A DNA stretch of 64,000 nt from the NCBI RefSeq assembly GCF_014203895.1, contig NZ_JACHJY010000005.1, positions 124,001 through 188,000 on the forward strand, read 5' to 3'. Numbering within the stretch: position 1 is the first letter of the stretch; the number at the start of each line of letters is the position of its first letter. The notes beneath the pieces are model-generated. The model did not search any database. It saw only the letters and a list, made by a program, of their open reading frames with translations, and was not told the DNA's origin. A program made the position numbers and the translations under genes. Shown here in pieces: positions 1 through 7,147 of the stretch. The DNA is from Streptomyces nymphaeiformis (GTDB taxonomy: Bacteria > Actinomycetota > Actinomycetes > Streptomycetales > Streptomycetaceae).

Positions 1-561
1 GGCCTCGTCGCCGGACTGCTCGCCGTCGTCCCGGGAGGAGACGATCTCGGCGCGGTCGTCGATCAGGCCGGGCGGCGGGTCGATCACGGCCCGCTGCTCC
101 TCCAGGTCGATCTCGGTGACGATCTCCTCGACGAAGGGGATCATCAGCTCGGTGCCGTCGGGGCGCTCGACGATGAAGAGGTCCTGCGAGGGCAGGTGGG
201 AGATCTCGGTGATCACGCCGATCTCGGTGCCGTCGGCGAGGACGACGTCGAGGTCGATCAGCTGGTGGTCGTAGTACTCGTCCTCCTCCTCGGGCATCTC
301 CGTGGGGTCGACCTCGGCGATGAGGAGGATGTTGCGCAGGGCCTCGGCGGCGTTGCGGTCGCGGACGCCCTCGAAGCGCAGCAACAGCCGGCCGCTGTGG
401 ACGCGGCCGGTCTCGATGGTCAGCGGCCCGGCGGAGGCCGGGTCGGTGAACAGCACGGCACCGGGGCCGAGCCTGAGCTCGGGCTCGTCCGTCCGCACCT
501 CGACGGTGACCTCGCCCTTGATGCCGTGGGCGCGGCCGATCCGCGCGACTACCAACTGCAC
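1..561 (-). CDS. rimM: Ribosome maturation factor RimM (3' end cut by window edge)
   Basis: RimM assists late maturation of the 30S ribosomal subunit and binds protein S19. The reading frame opens with VQLVVARIGRAHGIKGEV, the typical start of the N-terminal RimM barrel. A second, PRC-barrel-like half follows, with DGTELMIPFVEEIV near residue 145. The frame has 187 codons and is still open at position 1, so only the last few residues and the stop are missing. The GTG start at 561 was chosen because the protein homology begins there and GGAG lies just upstream. It follows khpA and rpsP on the same strand, the usual actinobacterial order. A strong hairpin lies in the 111-base gap before it, so it may be partly uncoupled from the two upstream genes. 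Confidence 0.93.
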   Translation of the reverse strand, partial: MQLVVARIGRAHGIKGEVTVEVRTDEPELRLGPGAVLFTDPASAGPLTIETGRVHSGRLLLRFEGVRDRNAAEALRNILLIAEVDPTEMPEEEDEYYDHQLIDLDVVLADGTEIGVITEISHLPSQDLFIVERPDGTELMIPFVEEIVTEIDLEEQRAVIDPPPGLIDDRAEIVSSRDDGEQSGDEA

Positions 562-601
562 TGCTCCACACTCTCCTGTCACACAGCTCGTACGTACGAC
601 A

Positions 602-639
602 ACGGGCCGGGGTGGGCTCTTCAGCCCTCCCCGGCCCGT
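602..639 (-). terminator. Strong hairpin between khpA and rimM (attenuator or terminator)
   Basis: ACGGGCCGGGG at 602-612 pairs perfectly with CCCCGGCCCGT at 629-639. After one T-T mismatch an inner GGGCT/AGCCC stem is closed by a CTTC loop. No T-run follows on the minus strand, so it could attenuate or stabilise RNA ends rather than terminate fully. Confidence 0.6.
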
Positions 640-672
640 GCCGGCACAACTAAGGTGATGCTGCCGACCTGC

Positions 673-912
673 TCAGCGGACCTGGTCCACGTCGACGAGG
701 TCGACGCGGATCCCCCGGCCGCCGATGGCACCCACGACGGTGCGCAGCGCACGCGCGGTGCGGCCGTTGCGGCCGATCACCTTGCCGAGGTCGTCGGGGT
801 GGACCCGGACCTCCAGCACGCGGCCCCGGCGCAGGTTGCGCGAGGCGACCTGCACCTCGTCGGGGTTGTCGACGATGCCCTTCACGAGGTGCTCGAGAGC
901 CTCCTCGAGCAT
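673..912 (-). CDS. khpA: KH-domain RNA-binding protein KhpA
   Basis: A 79-residue single KH-domain protein. The GxxG loop is visible in GKVIGRNGRTARALR (residues about 43-57), the RNA-contacting motif of KH folds. In other bacteria KhpA partners with KhpB/EloR and binds many RNAs; that role is family knowledge, not visible here. The ATG start is separated from the rpsP stop by only two bases, so the two are translationally coupled. The position between rpsP and rimM is conserved in actinobacteria. Length and motif match the family well. Confidence 0.92.
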   Translation of the reverse strand: MLEEALEHLVKGIVDNPDEVQVASRNLRRGRVLEVRVHPDDLGKVIGRNGRTARALRTVVGAIGGRGIRVDLVDVDQVR

Positions 913-914
913 GA

Positions 915-1358
915 TCAGGCCTCGGTCGACTCGGTGGACGCGGCCTCGGCCTCGTCCGCCTTCTTGTCGGCCTTCTTGGCCTTCGGGGTGATGGCCTCAC
1001 CCTTGTCGTCGCCGCCCTCGAGGGCCTTCGCGAACTCGTCGAACGAGGCGCGCTTGGCTTCCTTGGTGGCGGGGACGAGCAGAGCCTTCTCGGGGGCCGG
1101 CAGACCCTTGTGCTTCTGCCAGTCGCCGGTGAGCTTCAGGATGGCGAGAACCGGCTCGGTCGGCTGGGCGCCGACGGACAGCCAGTACTGCGCACGCTCG
1201 GAGTCGACCTCGATACGCGACGGGTTGTACGTCGGGTGGTAGAGGCCGATCTCCTCGATCGCGCGACCGTCACGACGGGTGCGCGAGTCGGCGACGACGA
1301 TGCGGTAGTGCGGCTGGCGGATCTTGCCGAGGCGCTTGAGCTTGATCTTGACTGCCAC
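915..1358 (-). CDS. rpsP: 30S ribosomal protein S16
   Basis: Ribosomal protein S16 of the small subunit. The N-terminus MAVKIKLKRLGKIRQPHYRI and the segment RAQYWLSVGAQPTEPV are diagnostic. At 147 residues it is longer than the roughly 80-90 residues of E. coli S16. The extra C-terminal stretch is rich in Lys, Ala and Glu (KAKKADKKADEAEAA), as is usual in actinobacteria. It is the first gene of the rpsP-khpA-rimM group. The upstream gene is 154 bases away on the same strand, so a promoter probably lies in that gap, but I could not assign a convincing -35/-10 pair. Confidence 0.97.
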   Translation of the reverse strand: MAVKIKLKRLGKIRQPHYRIVVADSRTRRDGRAIEEIGLYHPTYNPSRIEVDSERAQYWLSVGAQPTEPVLAILKLTGDWQKHKGLPAPEKALLVPATKEAKRASFDEFAKALEGGDDKGEAITPKAKKADKKADEAEAASTESTEA

Positions 1359-1512
1359 TGGAGTGGTGTCTCCTGGTCTTGACGTGGTTGGGCACTTGAG
1401 ATGCCACGTGGGGTTGCGGTACTCGGATGCCCGATGGACGCGTCAGCCGGAGGAGAGAGGGGTCCTATGCGACTGTCGAGTACAGCTAGCCATTGTGCCA
1501 CACGCCGCCGAC

Positions 1513-2169
1513 TCAGTTGGCGGCGCCCACTGTCTCTGGGATACGGAAGGGCTTGCCGCAGCCGCCGCAGACGATCGGGGCCTGGGCCAGCACCGACGGG
1601 ACCACGCGCACGTTGCGCCCGCAGTCGCAGACGGCCTTGACGCGCACGCCGCCGCCCGAGGAGCCGTGCCGGGCGGCCGGTCCGCGGAAGGAGCGCTTGG
1701 TGTCGGCGGCCGTGGCGACCGTGTGCGCCTTGAGGGCGCGCTGGAGCCGCTCGATGGTGGGCCGGTAGCGGCGCCTGGCCTCGGGGTTGAGCGTGACCAG
1801 GGAGAAGCCGCTGCTGGCGTGCGGCTCCTCGGGATGGTCGAGGCCCATCTCCTCGGCGATCGCGAGGAATCTGCGGTTGTGGTAGCGGCCGGCGCGGGAG
1901 GTGTCGCGGACACCTCGGGCGGCGGCGATGCCGTGGACTGCCTCGTGGAGCAGTCGCTCGAAGGAGAGCTCGGCGCCGCAGGCGGACGAGGACTCTCCGA
2001 TCAGGGACTCGGGCGCGGCAAGATCGGGCAGCTCGGGGTGGTGCCGCTGAATGTCGGCCCACGCCTGTGCCAGCTCTGCGGCGAGAACAGGGGGTGTCGT
2101 GCTCACGTCGCGTACAACGAGCCGGAGTGCCCCCGGGTTCCATTCCGGGGCATCCCAAATATTTTGCAC
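1513..2169 (-). CDS. SprT-like zinc-binding hypothetical protein
   Basis: A 218-residue protein of no firmly known function. Residues 96-100 read HEAVH, a match to the HExxH zinc-metallopeptidase signature, inside FERLLHEAVHGIAAARG. A further basic stretch (RYHNRRFLAIAEEMGLDHP) resembles the SprT-like arrangement in which more zinc ligands follow the HExxH helix. The C-terminus has two Cys pairs (VCDCGR and VCGGCGKPF) that look like a zinc ribbon. Conserved next to rpsP in streptomycetes as far as I recall. Proteolytic activity is an inference. It is transcribed divergently from the methyltransferase gene at 2480. Confidence 0.72.
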   Translation of the reverse strand: MQNIWDAPEWNPGALRLVVRDVSTTPPVLAAELAQAWADIQRHHPELPDLAAPESLIGESSSACGAELSFERLLHEAVHGIAAARGVRDTSRAGRYHNRRFLAIAEEMGLDHPEEPHASSGFSLVTLNPEARRRYRPTIERLQRALKAHTVATAADTKRSFRGPAARHGSSGGGVRVKAVCDCGRNVRVVPSVLAQAPIVCGGCGKPFRIPETVGAAN

Positions 2170-2479
2170 GTACCCGTCAGTTGCCTTGATGTGTCCCGAC
2201 GCGGGCCAGTGCCCCGATCTGCGGAGAAGTCACGCAGGGATCGTCAAGCCGGTGCGTAGTGGCGCATACGCCCCGGCGCGTGGCTGCGGTGCGCGCGCCC
2301 CCGAGGGGCCGGAGCGGCCCGGGGGATGTTGCGAGGACATTACCGGCTCCGGAGGCAAGGCGGCGCACCGCCCCTCCCCCGGACGAATCGGTCCGGCGCG
2401 AGCACTGGACGCGGCCCGGGAAGCGCAGTTCCCTGGCTACGGGGGGCTGTCGTCCGAGCACGGATTGGGGCGCTTTTCC
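2170..2479. other. Divergent intergenic region, no gene seen
   Basis: 310 bases between two divergently transcribed genes. It must carry both promoters, but I could not pick a confident -35/-10 pair. Open frames crossing it are GC-skew artefacts with no recognisable protein sequence. Confidence 0.4.
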
Positions 2480-3205
2480 ATGACACCTACGCTCGTCCCG
2501 CACCACCCCGCGCGCGACTGGGCCGAGATCCAGGAACGCATGCTGGTCCCGTTGTACGAGGCGGTGTACGACCGCCTGGGCGTGGGCGCGGGTACCCGGC
2601 TGCTCGGCCTGGGCTGCGGCTCCGGGCTCGCCCTCCTGATGGCGGCGGCACGGGGCGCGCGGGTCGCCGGCGCGGACCGGGACCACGCGCGCGTGGAGCT
2701 GGCGAGGGAGCGGCTGCCGGAGGGCGTCACGGTCACGCAGGAGCCGCCGGAGGACCTTCCGTACGACGTGATCACGGCCTTCCACGCGACGGACGGGACC
2801 CTCTCCGAACTGCGGGGTCTCACCCGTACGGCCCAACCGGGCACGGCGGTCGTCCTCGCCGGGTGGGGGCCGCCGGAGCGGTGCGCCACGGAGCCGGTGC
2901 TGCGGGTCGCGGCCCGCCTCTCGGACCGCGGGCCCGTGCCGGGCCCCGACCTCGACGCGCTGGCGGCCGGGGCGGGGCTGCGACCGGCCGGCTCGGGCCG
3001 GGTGGCCTGCCCCTTCGGCTACGCGGACGAGGGCAGCGCGGTGCGCGGGCTGCTCTCGACGGGCGTCTTCGACGAGGCGGTCCGCGCGACGGACCTCCCC
3101 CAGGTGGAGAAGGAGATCGAGGAGGCCCTCGCCCCGTACGTCCGCCCGGACGGAACGGTGTGGATGCCGAACGTCTTCCGCTATGTGGTGGCCCGGGTGG
3201 GGTAG
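2480..3205 (+). CDS. SAM-dependent methyltransferase (class I)
   Basis: A 241-residue class I methyltransferase. Motif I is LLGLGCGSGLALLMAA (about residues 39-54), the glycine-rich SAM-binding loop, followed by an acidic strand end in GARVAGADRD. The remaining domain has the usual alternating pattern, ending in MPNVFRYVVARVG. The substrate cannot be told from sequence. The ATG at 2480 was chosen because homology begins with MTPTLVPHHPARDW; longer upstream frames are non-coding. It is convergent with ftsH, and the space between the two stops is filled by a GGATCC array. Confidence 0.85.
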   Translation: MTPTLVPHHPARDWAEIQERMLVPLYEAVYDRLGVGAGTRLLGLGCGSGLALLMAAARGARVAGADRDHARVELARERLPEGVTVTQEPPEDLPYDVITAFHATDGTLSELRGLTRTAQPGTAVVLAGWGPPERCATEPVLRVAARLSDRGPVPGPDLDALAAGAGLRPAGSGRVACPFGYADEGSAVRGLLSTGVFDEAVRATDLPQVEKEIEEALAPYVRPDGTVWMPNVFRYVVARVG

Positions 3206-3218
3206 TCCGTCAGGTCGT

Positions 3219-3397
3219 GGATCCGGGATCCGGGATGGTGGATCCAGAACATTGGATCCGGGATCCGGGGCCAGAAGGTTGGATCCGGGATCCGGGGCCA
3301 GAACGTTGGATCCGAGATGTTGGATCCAGGGCATTGGATGCGGGATCCAGGGGCCAGGACATTGGATCCGGGATGTTGGATCCAGCATCCGGGATCC
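3219..3397. repeat. Heptanucleotide GGATCCG tandem array
   Basis: Thirteen GGATCC palindromes start at 3219, 3226, 3240, 3254, 3261, 3281, 3288, 3308, 3322, 3343, 3364, 3378 and 3392. Spacings are 7, 14 or 21 bases except two of 20, so the array is a degenerate 7-base repeat (GGATCCG, GGATCCA, GGATGTT and similar) of about 25 units. A 27-base higher-order unit, two heptads plus a 13-base GGGCCAGAA-type segment, occurs twice from 3252. It fills the gap between two convergent stop codons. Confidence 0.9.
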
Positions 3398-3408
3398 AAC
3401 CCACCGGC

Positions 3409-5340
3409 TCAGCCCCGCTCCTCCCCCTCCCGCCCCTCGCGCGTGATGCCCGCCGCGCGGTAGGCCTCGGCCTCCTCCAGGGTCTCGTTGGCCAGGAGGG
3501 CCTCGGCGAGGGCGTCCAGTTGGTCGCGGTGTTCGCGGAGTTGGCGTACCGCGCTCTCGTAGCACTCGTCGACGATGCGGCGCATCTCCTCGTCGACGGT
3601 GTCGAGGGTCGCGGGAGCGGCGGAGAGCCCGTACGCCTGCTGGGCGTCGCTCGGGATGGCGGTGAGGCGGCCGACGCGTTCGCTCATGCCCCAGCGGCCG
3701 GCCATGCCGCGGGCGATGTTGGTGACCTGTTCGAGGTCGCTCTCGGCGCCGGTGGTGATGACGCCGAAGACGACCTGCTCGGCCGCCATCCCGCCGAGGG
3801 CACCGATGATCCGGCCGCGCAGGTAGTCCTCGGTGTAGGCGTACTTGTCGGAGTCGGGGGTGGAGAGGGTGACGCCGAGGGCCCGGCCGCGCGGCACGAT
3901 GGTGATCTTGCGGACCGGGTCGGCGCCGGGCTGGAGCATGCCGAGCAGGGCGTGCCCGCTCTCGTGGTACGCGGTCCGGCGCCGTTCCTCCAGGGGCATC
4001 ACGAGCGGCCGTTCGGCGCCGAGCTGGACCTTCTCCAGGGCGTCGGACAGATCGGACTGGGTGACGGCCTTCTGCTCGCGCTTGACGGCGAGGAGGGCGG
4101 CCTCGTTGGCGAGGTTGGCGAGCTCGGCGCCGGTCATGCCGGGGGTGGTGCGGGCGACGTGCTCCAGGTCGACGTCCTTGGCGAGCGGGATCTCCCGGGT
4201 GTGGATCCTGAGGATGGCCGCGCGGCCGCCCCGGTCGGGCGGGTTGACGTGGACGATCCGGTCGAAGCGGCCCGGCCGGGTGAGGGCCGGGTCGAGGACG
4301 TCGGCCCGGTTGGTCGCGGCGAGGACGATGACGCCCTCGGAGCCGGTGAAGCCGTCCATCTCGGTGAGGATCTGGTTGAGGGTCTGCTCGCGCTCGTCGT
4401 GCCCGCCCATCCCGGAACCGCCGCCCCGGGCCCGGCCGATGGTGTCGATCTCGTCGATGAAGATGATCGCGGGGGCGACCTTGCGGGCCTCGGCGAACAG
4501 CTCGCGGACCCGGGAGGCGCCGACGCCCACGATCATCTCGATGAACTCGGACGCGGAGGCCGAGAAGAACGGCACCCCCGCCTCGCCCGCGACGGCCCGC
4601 GCGAGCAGCGTCTTGCCGGTGCCGGGAGGGCCCGCGAGGAGCACGCCGCGGGGCATCTTGGCGCCCATCTCGCGGTAGGCCTGCGGGTTCTTCAGGAAGT
4701 CGACGACGTCGTTGAGCTCGCCCTCGACCTCGTCGATGCCGGCGACGTCCTGGAAGGTGGTGCGCTTGCCGCTCTCCAGTTCGACCGGTTTCGGCGGCTG
4801 TTTGCGGCCGAGCATGCCGCCCGCGCCGCCCATGCCCGCGCTCATCCGGCGGGCGATGAACACCCACAGCAGGACGAGCAGCAGCATCGGCGCGAGCGAG
4901 ATCAGGAGGTTGGCGAGGAAGCTGCGCTCCTGGACGACGGGCTGCGCGGTGACCGTGACGTTCTGCTTGGTCAGCTGCGCCCACAGGTCGTCGTCGGCGA
5001 AGGCGGGCCGCTGGGTCTGGAACTTGGTGTAGTCGCCGTCGCCGTCGGGGATGGGCTGCTTGTTCTTCAGCTGCCCCTGGATCGCGTCGCCCTTGGAGTA
5101 GATCTTGGTGACGTTCCCGGCGGCGACCTGCTTGTCGAACTCGGTGTACGAGATGGTCGGCCCGTCGCCCTCGTTGAAGAACGACAGCACGATGTTGGCG
5201 ATCAGGTACACGATCAGGGCCGTGAGGACGAGGCCGCCCCAGCCTCCCGGCATCCTCTTCTTCGGCGACGGGGGCGGCGGGGCCCCTTCCGAGCGCCAGG
5301 GCTGGTCGGTCCGGTCGCGCGGGGGTACGGGGTTGGCCAC
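3409..5340 (-). CDS. ftsH: ATP-dependent zinc metalloprotease FtsH
   Basis: Membrane-anchored AAA+ protease that degrades misfolded and regulatory proteins. From the N-terminus it shows a Pro-rich cytoplasmic lead, a membrane segment (VLTALIVYLIANIVLSFF), an extracytoplasmic domain, a second membrane segment (ISLAPMLLLVLLWVFIA), the Walker A motif GPPGTGKT, Walker B IIFIDEID, and the protease motif HESGH. The 643-residue length is normal. The frame is open further upstream, but the GTG at 5340 is preceded by GAGGAGA at a good distance, and the longer frame would run into the ffh terminator. Two ftsH genes are common in streptomycetes; this is the one beside ffh. Confidence 0.95.
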   Translation of the reverse strand: MANPVPPRDRTDQPWRSEGAPPPPSPKKRMPGGWGGLVLTALIVYLIANIVLSFFNEGDGPTISYTEFDKQVAAGNVTKIYSKGDAIQGQLKNKQPIPDGDGDYTKFQTQRPAFADDDLWAQLTKQNVTVTAQPVVQERSFLANLLISLAPMLLLVLLWVFIARRMSAGMGGAGGMLGRKQPPKPVELESGKRTTFQDVAGIDEVEGELNDVVDFLKNPQAYREMGAKMPRGVLLAGPPGTGKTLLARAVAGEAGVPFFSASASEFIEMIVGVGASRVRELFAEARKVAPAIIFIDEIDTIGRARGGGSGMGGHDEREQTLNQILTEMDGFTGSEGVIVLAATNRADVLDPALTRPGRFDRIVHVNPPDRGGRAAILRIHTREIPLAKDVDLEHVARTTPGMTGAELANLANEAALLAVKREQKAVTQSDLSDALEKVQLGAERPLVMPLEERRRTAYHESGHALLGMLQPGADPVRKITIVPRGRALGVTLSTPDSDKYAYTEDYLRGRIIGALGGMAAEQVVFGVITTGAESDLEQVTNIARGMAGRWGMSERVGRLTAIPSDAQQAYGLSAAPATLDTVDEEMRRIVDECYESAVRQLREHRDQLDALAEALLANETLEEAEAYRAAGITREGREGEERG

Positions 5341-5424
5341 GTGGCTCTCCTCGGGGCAGCAATGGCCCCAGTATCGAAGAGCGGGATGAAGCGGGCATCG
5401 CGGGCGGTCCGGAGGGATGAAGAA

Positions 5425-5457
5425 GGGCCCGGGGCGGTTTCGCACCGCCCCGGGCCC
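5425..5457 (-). terminator. Terminator after ffh
   Basis: A perfect 14-base stem: GGGCCCGGGGCGGT at 5425-5438 and its complement at 5444-5457, with loop TTCGC. It lies 15 bases past the ffh stop and upstream of the ftsH start. Confidence 0.85.
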
Positions 5458-5472
5458 CTCACACCGGACTGA

Positions 5473-7026
5473 TCAGCCCATGAACTTCTTGAACTCCTCC
5501 GGGAGCTCGAAGTCCTTCGGGGTCTGCCCCGCCGCCGGGAGCCCGAAGGCGCCGCCCGCCTGCGCCTGCTCGCGGCGCTCGGCCGCGGCCTGCTCCTCGG
5601 CCTTCCGCTTCATCGGGTTGCCGCTCTTGCGCTTGCCCTTGGCCTGCTTGACCTGCTTCTTCTGCCGGCCGGGGCCGCCGCCCATGCCCGGGATGCCCGG
5701 CATCCCCGGCATGCCGCCGCCCTGCGCCATGCGGGACATCATCTTGCGGGCCTCGAAGAACCGCTCGACCAGGCTCTTGACCGCGCTGACCTCGACGCCG
5801 GAACCCTTGGCGATACGGGCACGCCGGGAGCCGTTGATGATGGTCGGGTCCTGGCGCTCGGCCGGGGTCATCGACTTGATGATGGCGGCCGTACGGTCGA
5901 CGTCCCGCTCGTCGATGTTGGCGATCTGCTCCTTCATCTGGCCCATGCCGGGCAGCATCCCGAGCAGCTTCGAGATGGAGCCCATCTTGCGGACCTGCTC
6001 CATCTGGGCCAGGAAGTCGTCGAGCGTGAAGCCCTCGCCCTTCTTCGAGGCGAGCTTCGAGGCCATCTTGGCGGCCTCTTCCTCGTCGAAGGTCTGCTGC
6101 GCCTTCTCGATGAGGGAGAGCATGTCGCCCATGCCGAGGATGCGGGACGCCATGCGGTCCGGGTGGAACGCGTCGAAGTCGTCCAGCTTCTCGCCGTTGG
6201 AGGCGAACATGATCTGCTTGCCGGTGACGTGCGCGATGGAGAGCGCGGCACCACCGCGGGCGTCGCCGTCGAGCTTGGAGAGCACGACGCCGTCGAAGCC
6301 GACGCCGTCGCGGAAGGCCTCGGCGGTGTTGACCGCGTCCTGACCGATCATGGCGTCGACGACGAAGAGGACCTCGTCGGGGCTGACGGCGTCGCGGATG
6401 TCCGCGGCCTGCTGCATCAGCTCCTGGTCGATGCCGAGGCGGCCGGCGGTGTCGACGATCACGACGTCGTACAGCTTGGTCCGCGCGTACTCGATCGAGT
6501 CCTTCGCGACCTGGACCGGGTCACCGACGCCGTTGCCCGGCTGCGGGCCGTAGAAGGCGACGCCGGCGCGGTCGGCGACGACGGAGAGCTGGTTGACGGC
6601 GTTGGGGCGCTGGAGGTCGCAGGCGACGAGCAGCGGGGAGTGGCCCTGGGCCTTCAGCCAGACGCCCAGCTTTCCGGCGAGGGTGGTCTTACCGGCACCC
6701 TGGAGACCGGCGAGCATGATCACGGTCGGCGCGGTCTTGGCGAACCGCAGTCGGCGGGTCTCGCCGCCGAGGATCGAGATCAGCTCGTCGTTGACGATCT
6801 TGATGACCTGCTGGGCGGGGTTGAGGGCCTGGGAGACCTCGGAGCCCAGCGAGCGCTCCTTGACCTGCTTGATGAAGGCACGGACGACCGGCAGGGCGAC
6901 GTCCGCTTCGAGCAGCGCGATACGGATCTCGCGCGCGGTGGCGTCGATGTCCGCCTCGGACAGACGGCCCTTGCCGCGGAGGTTCTTGAAGGTCGCTGCA
7001 AGGCGGTCGGAGAGGGTATCGAACAC
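5473..7026 (-). CDS. ffh: Signal recognition particle protein Ffh
   Basis: The SRP54 GTPase that binds signal sequences on nascent chains and docks with FtsY. The N domain (residues 1-90) precedes the G domain with P-loop GLQGAGKTT at 107-115, then DTAGR and the specificity motif VLSKLDGDARGG. The M domain follows and ends in a Met/Gly-rich stretch (GGGMPGMPGIPGMGGG) and a Lys-rich tail. Its length of 517 residues is typical for Streptomyces. FtsY, its receptor, is encoded about 7 kb away in the same window. The gene is bracketed by hairpin terminators on both sides, so it is probably transcribed alone. Confidence 0.97.
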   Translation of the reverse strand: MFDTLSDRLAATFKNLRGKGRLSEADIDATAREIRIALLEADVALPVVRAFIKQVKERSLGSEVSQALNPAQQVIKIVNDELISILGGETRRLRFAKTAPTVIMLAGLQGAGKTTLAGKLGVWLKAQGHSPLLVACDLQRPNAVNQLSVVADRAGVAFYGPQPGNGVGDPVQVAKDSIEYARTKLYDVVIVDTAGRLGIDQELMQQAADIRDAVSPDEVLFVVDAMIGQDAVNTAEAFRDGVGFDGVVLSKLDGDARGGAALSIAHVTGKQIMFASNGEKLDDFDAFHPDRMASRILGMGDMLSLIEKAQQTFDEEEAAKMASKLASKKGEGFTLDDFLAQMEQVRKMGSISKLLGMLPGMGQMKEQIANIDERDVDRTAAIIKSMTPAERQDPTIINGSRRARIAKGSGVEVSAVKSLVERFFEARKMMSRMAQGGGMPGMPGIPGMGGGPGRQKKQVKQAKGKRKSGNPMKRKAEEQAAAERREQAQAGGAFGLPAAGQTPKDFELPEEFKKFMG

Positions 7027-7100
7027 GGCGGTCGCGGATCCTCGTCGGTGTCGGGGGCGGTCGGATTGCCCTCCAGGGTATCGGGCCGCTCGAAGTGTGT

Positions 7101-7132
7101 GCCCCCGCCCGCCGAATCCGGCGCGCGGGGGC
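7101..7132 (-). terminator. Terminator after glnD
   Basis: GCCCCCGC at 7101-7108 pairs with GCGGGGGC at 7125-7132. After one mismatch CGCCG/CGGCG extends the stem. It lies just past the glnD stop and before ffh. Confidence 0.75.
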
Positions 7133-7147
7133 GGTACGGAAGGGGCC

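Noticed and set aside
3219..3397. GGATCC array as a CRISPR array
   Set aside because: The unit is 7 bases, with no 25-35-base conserved repeat and no unique spacers. No cas gene is near.
3181..3404. Small proteins encoded in the GGATCC array (WIRDPGS-type repeats)
   Set aside because: All six frames give repetitive peptides because of the DNA repeat; there is no ribosome site or independent evidence.
5341..5445. A longer FtsH start upstream of 5340
   Set aside because: The extra residues are not FtsH-like, the frame reaches into the ffh terminator, and the GTG at 5340 has a good ribosome site.
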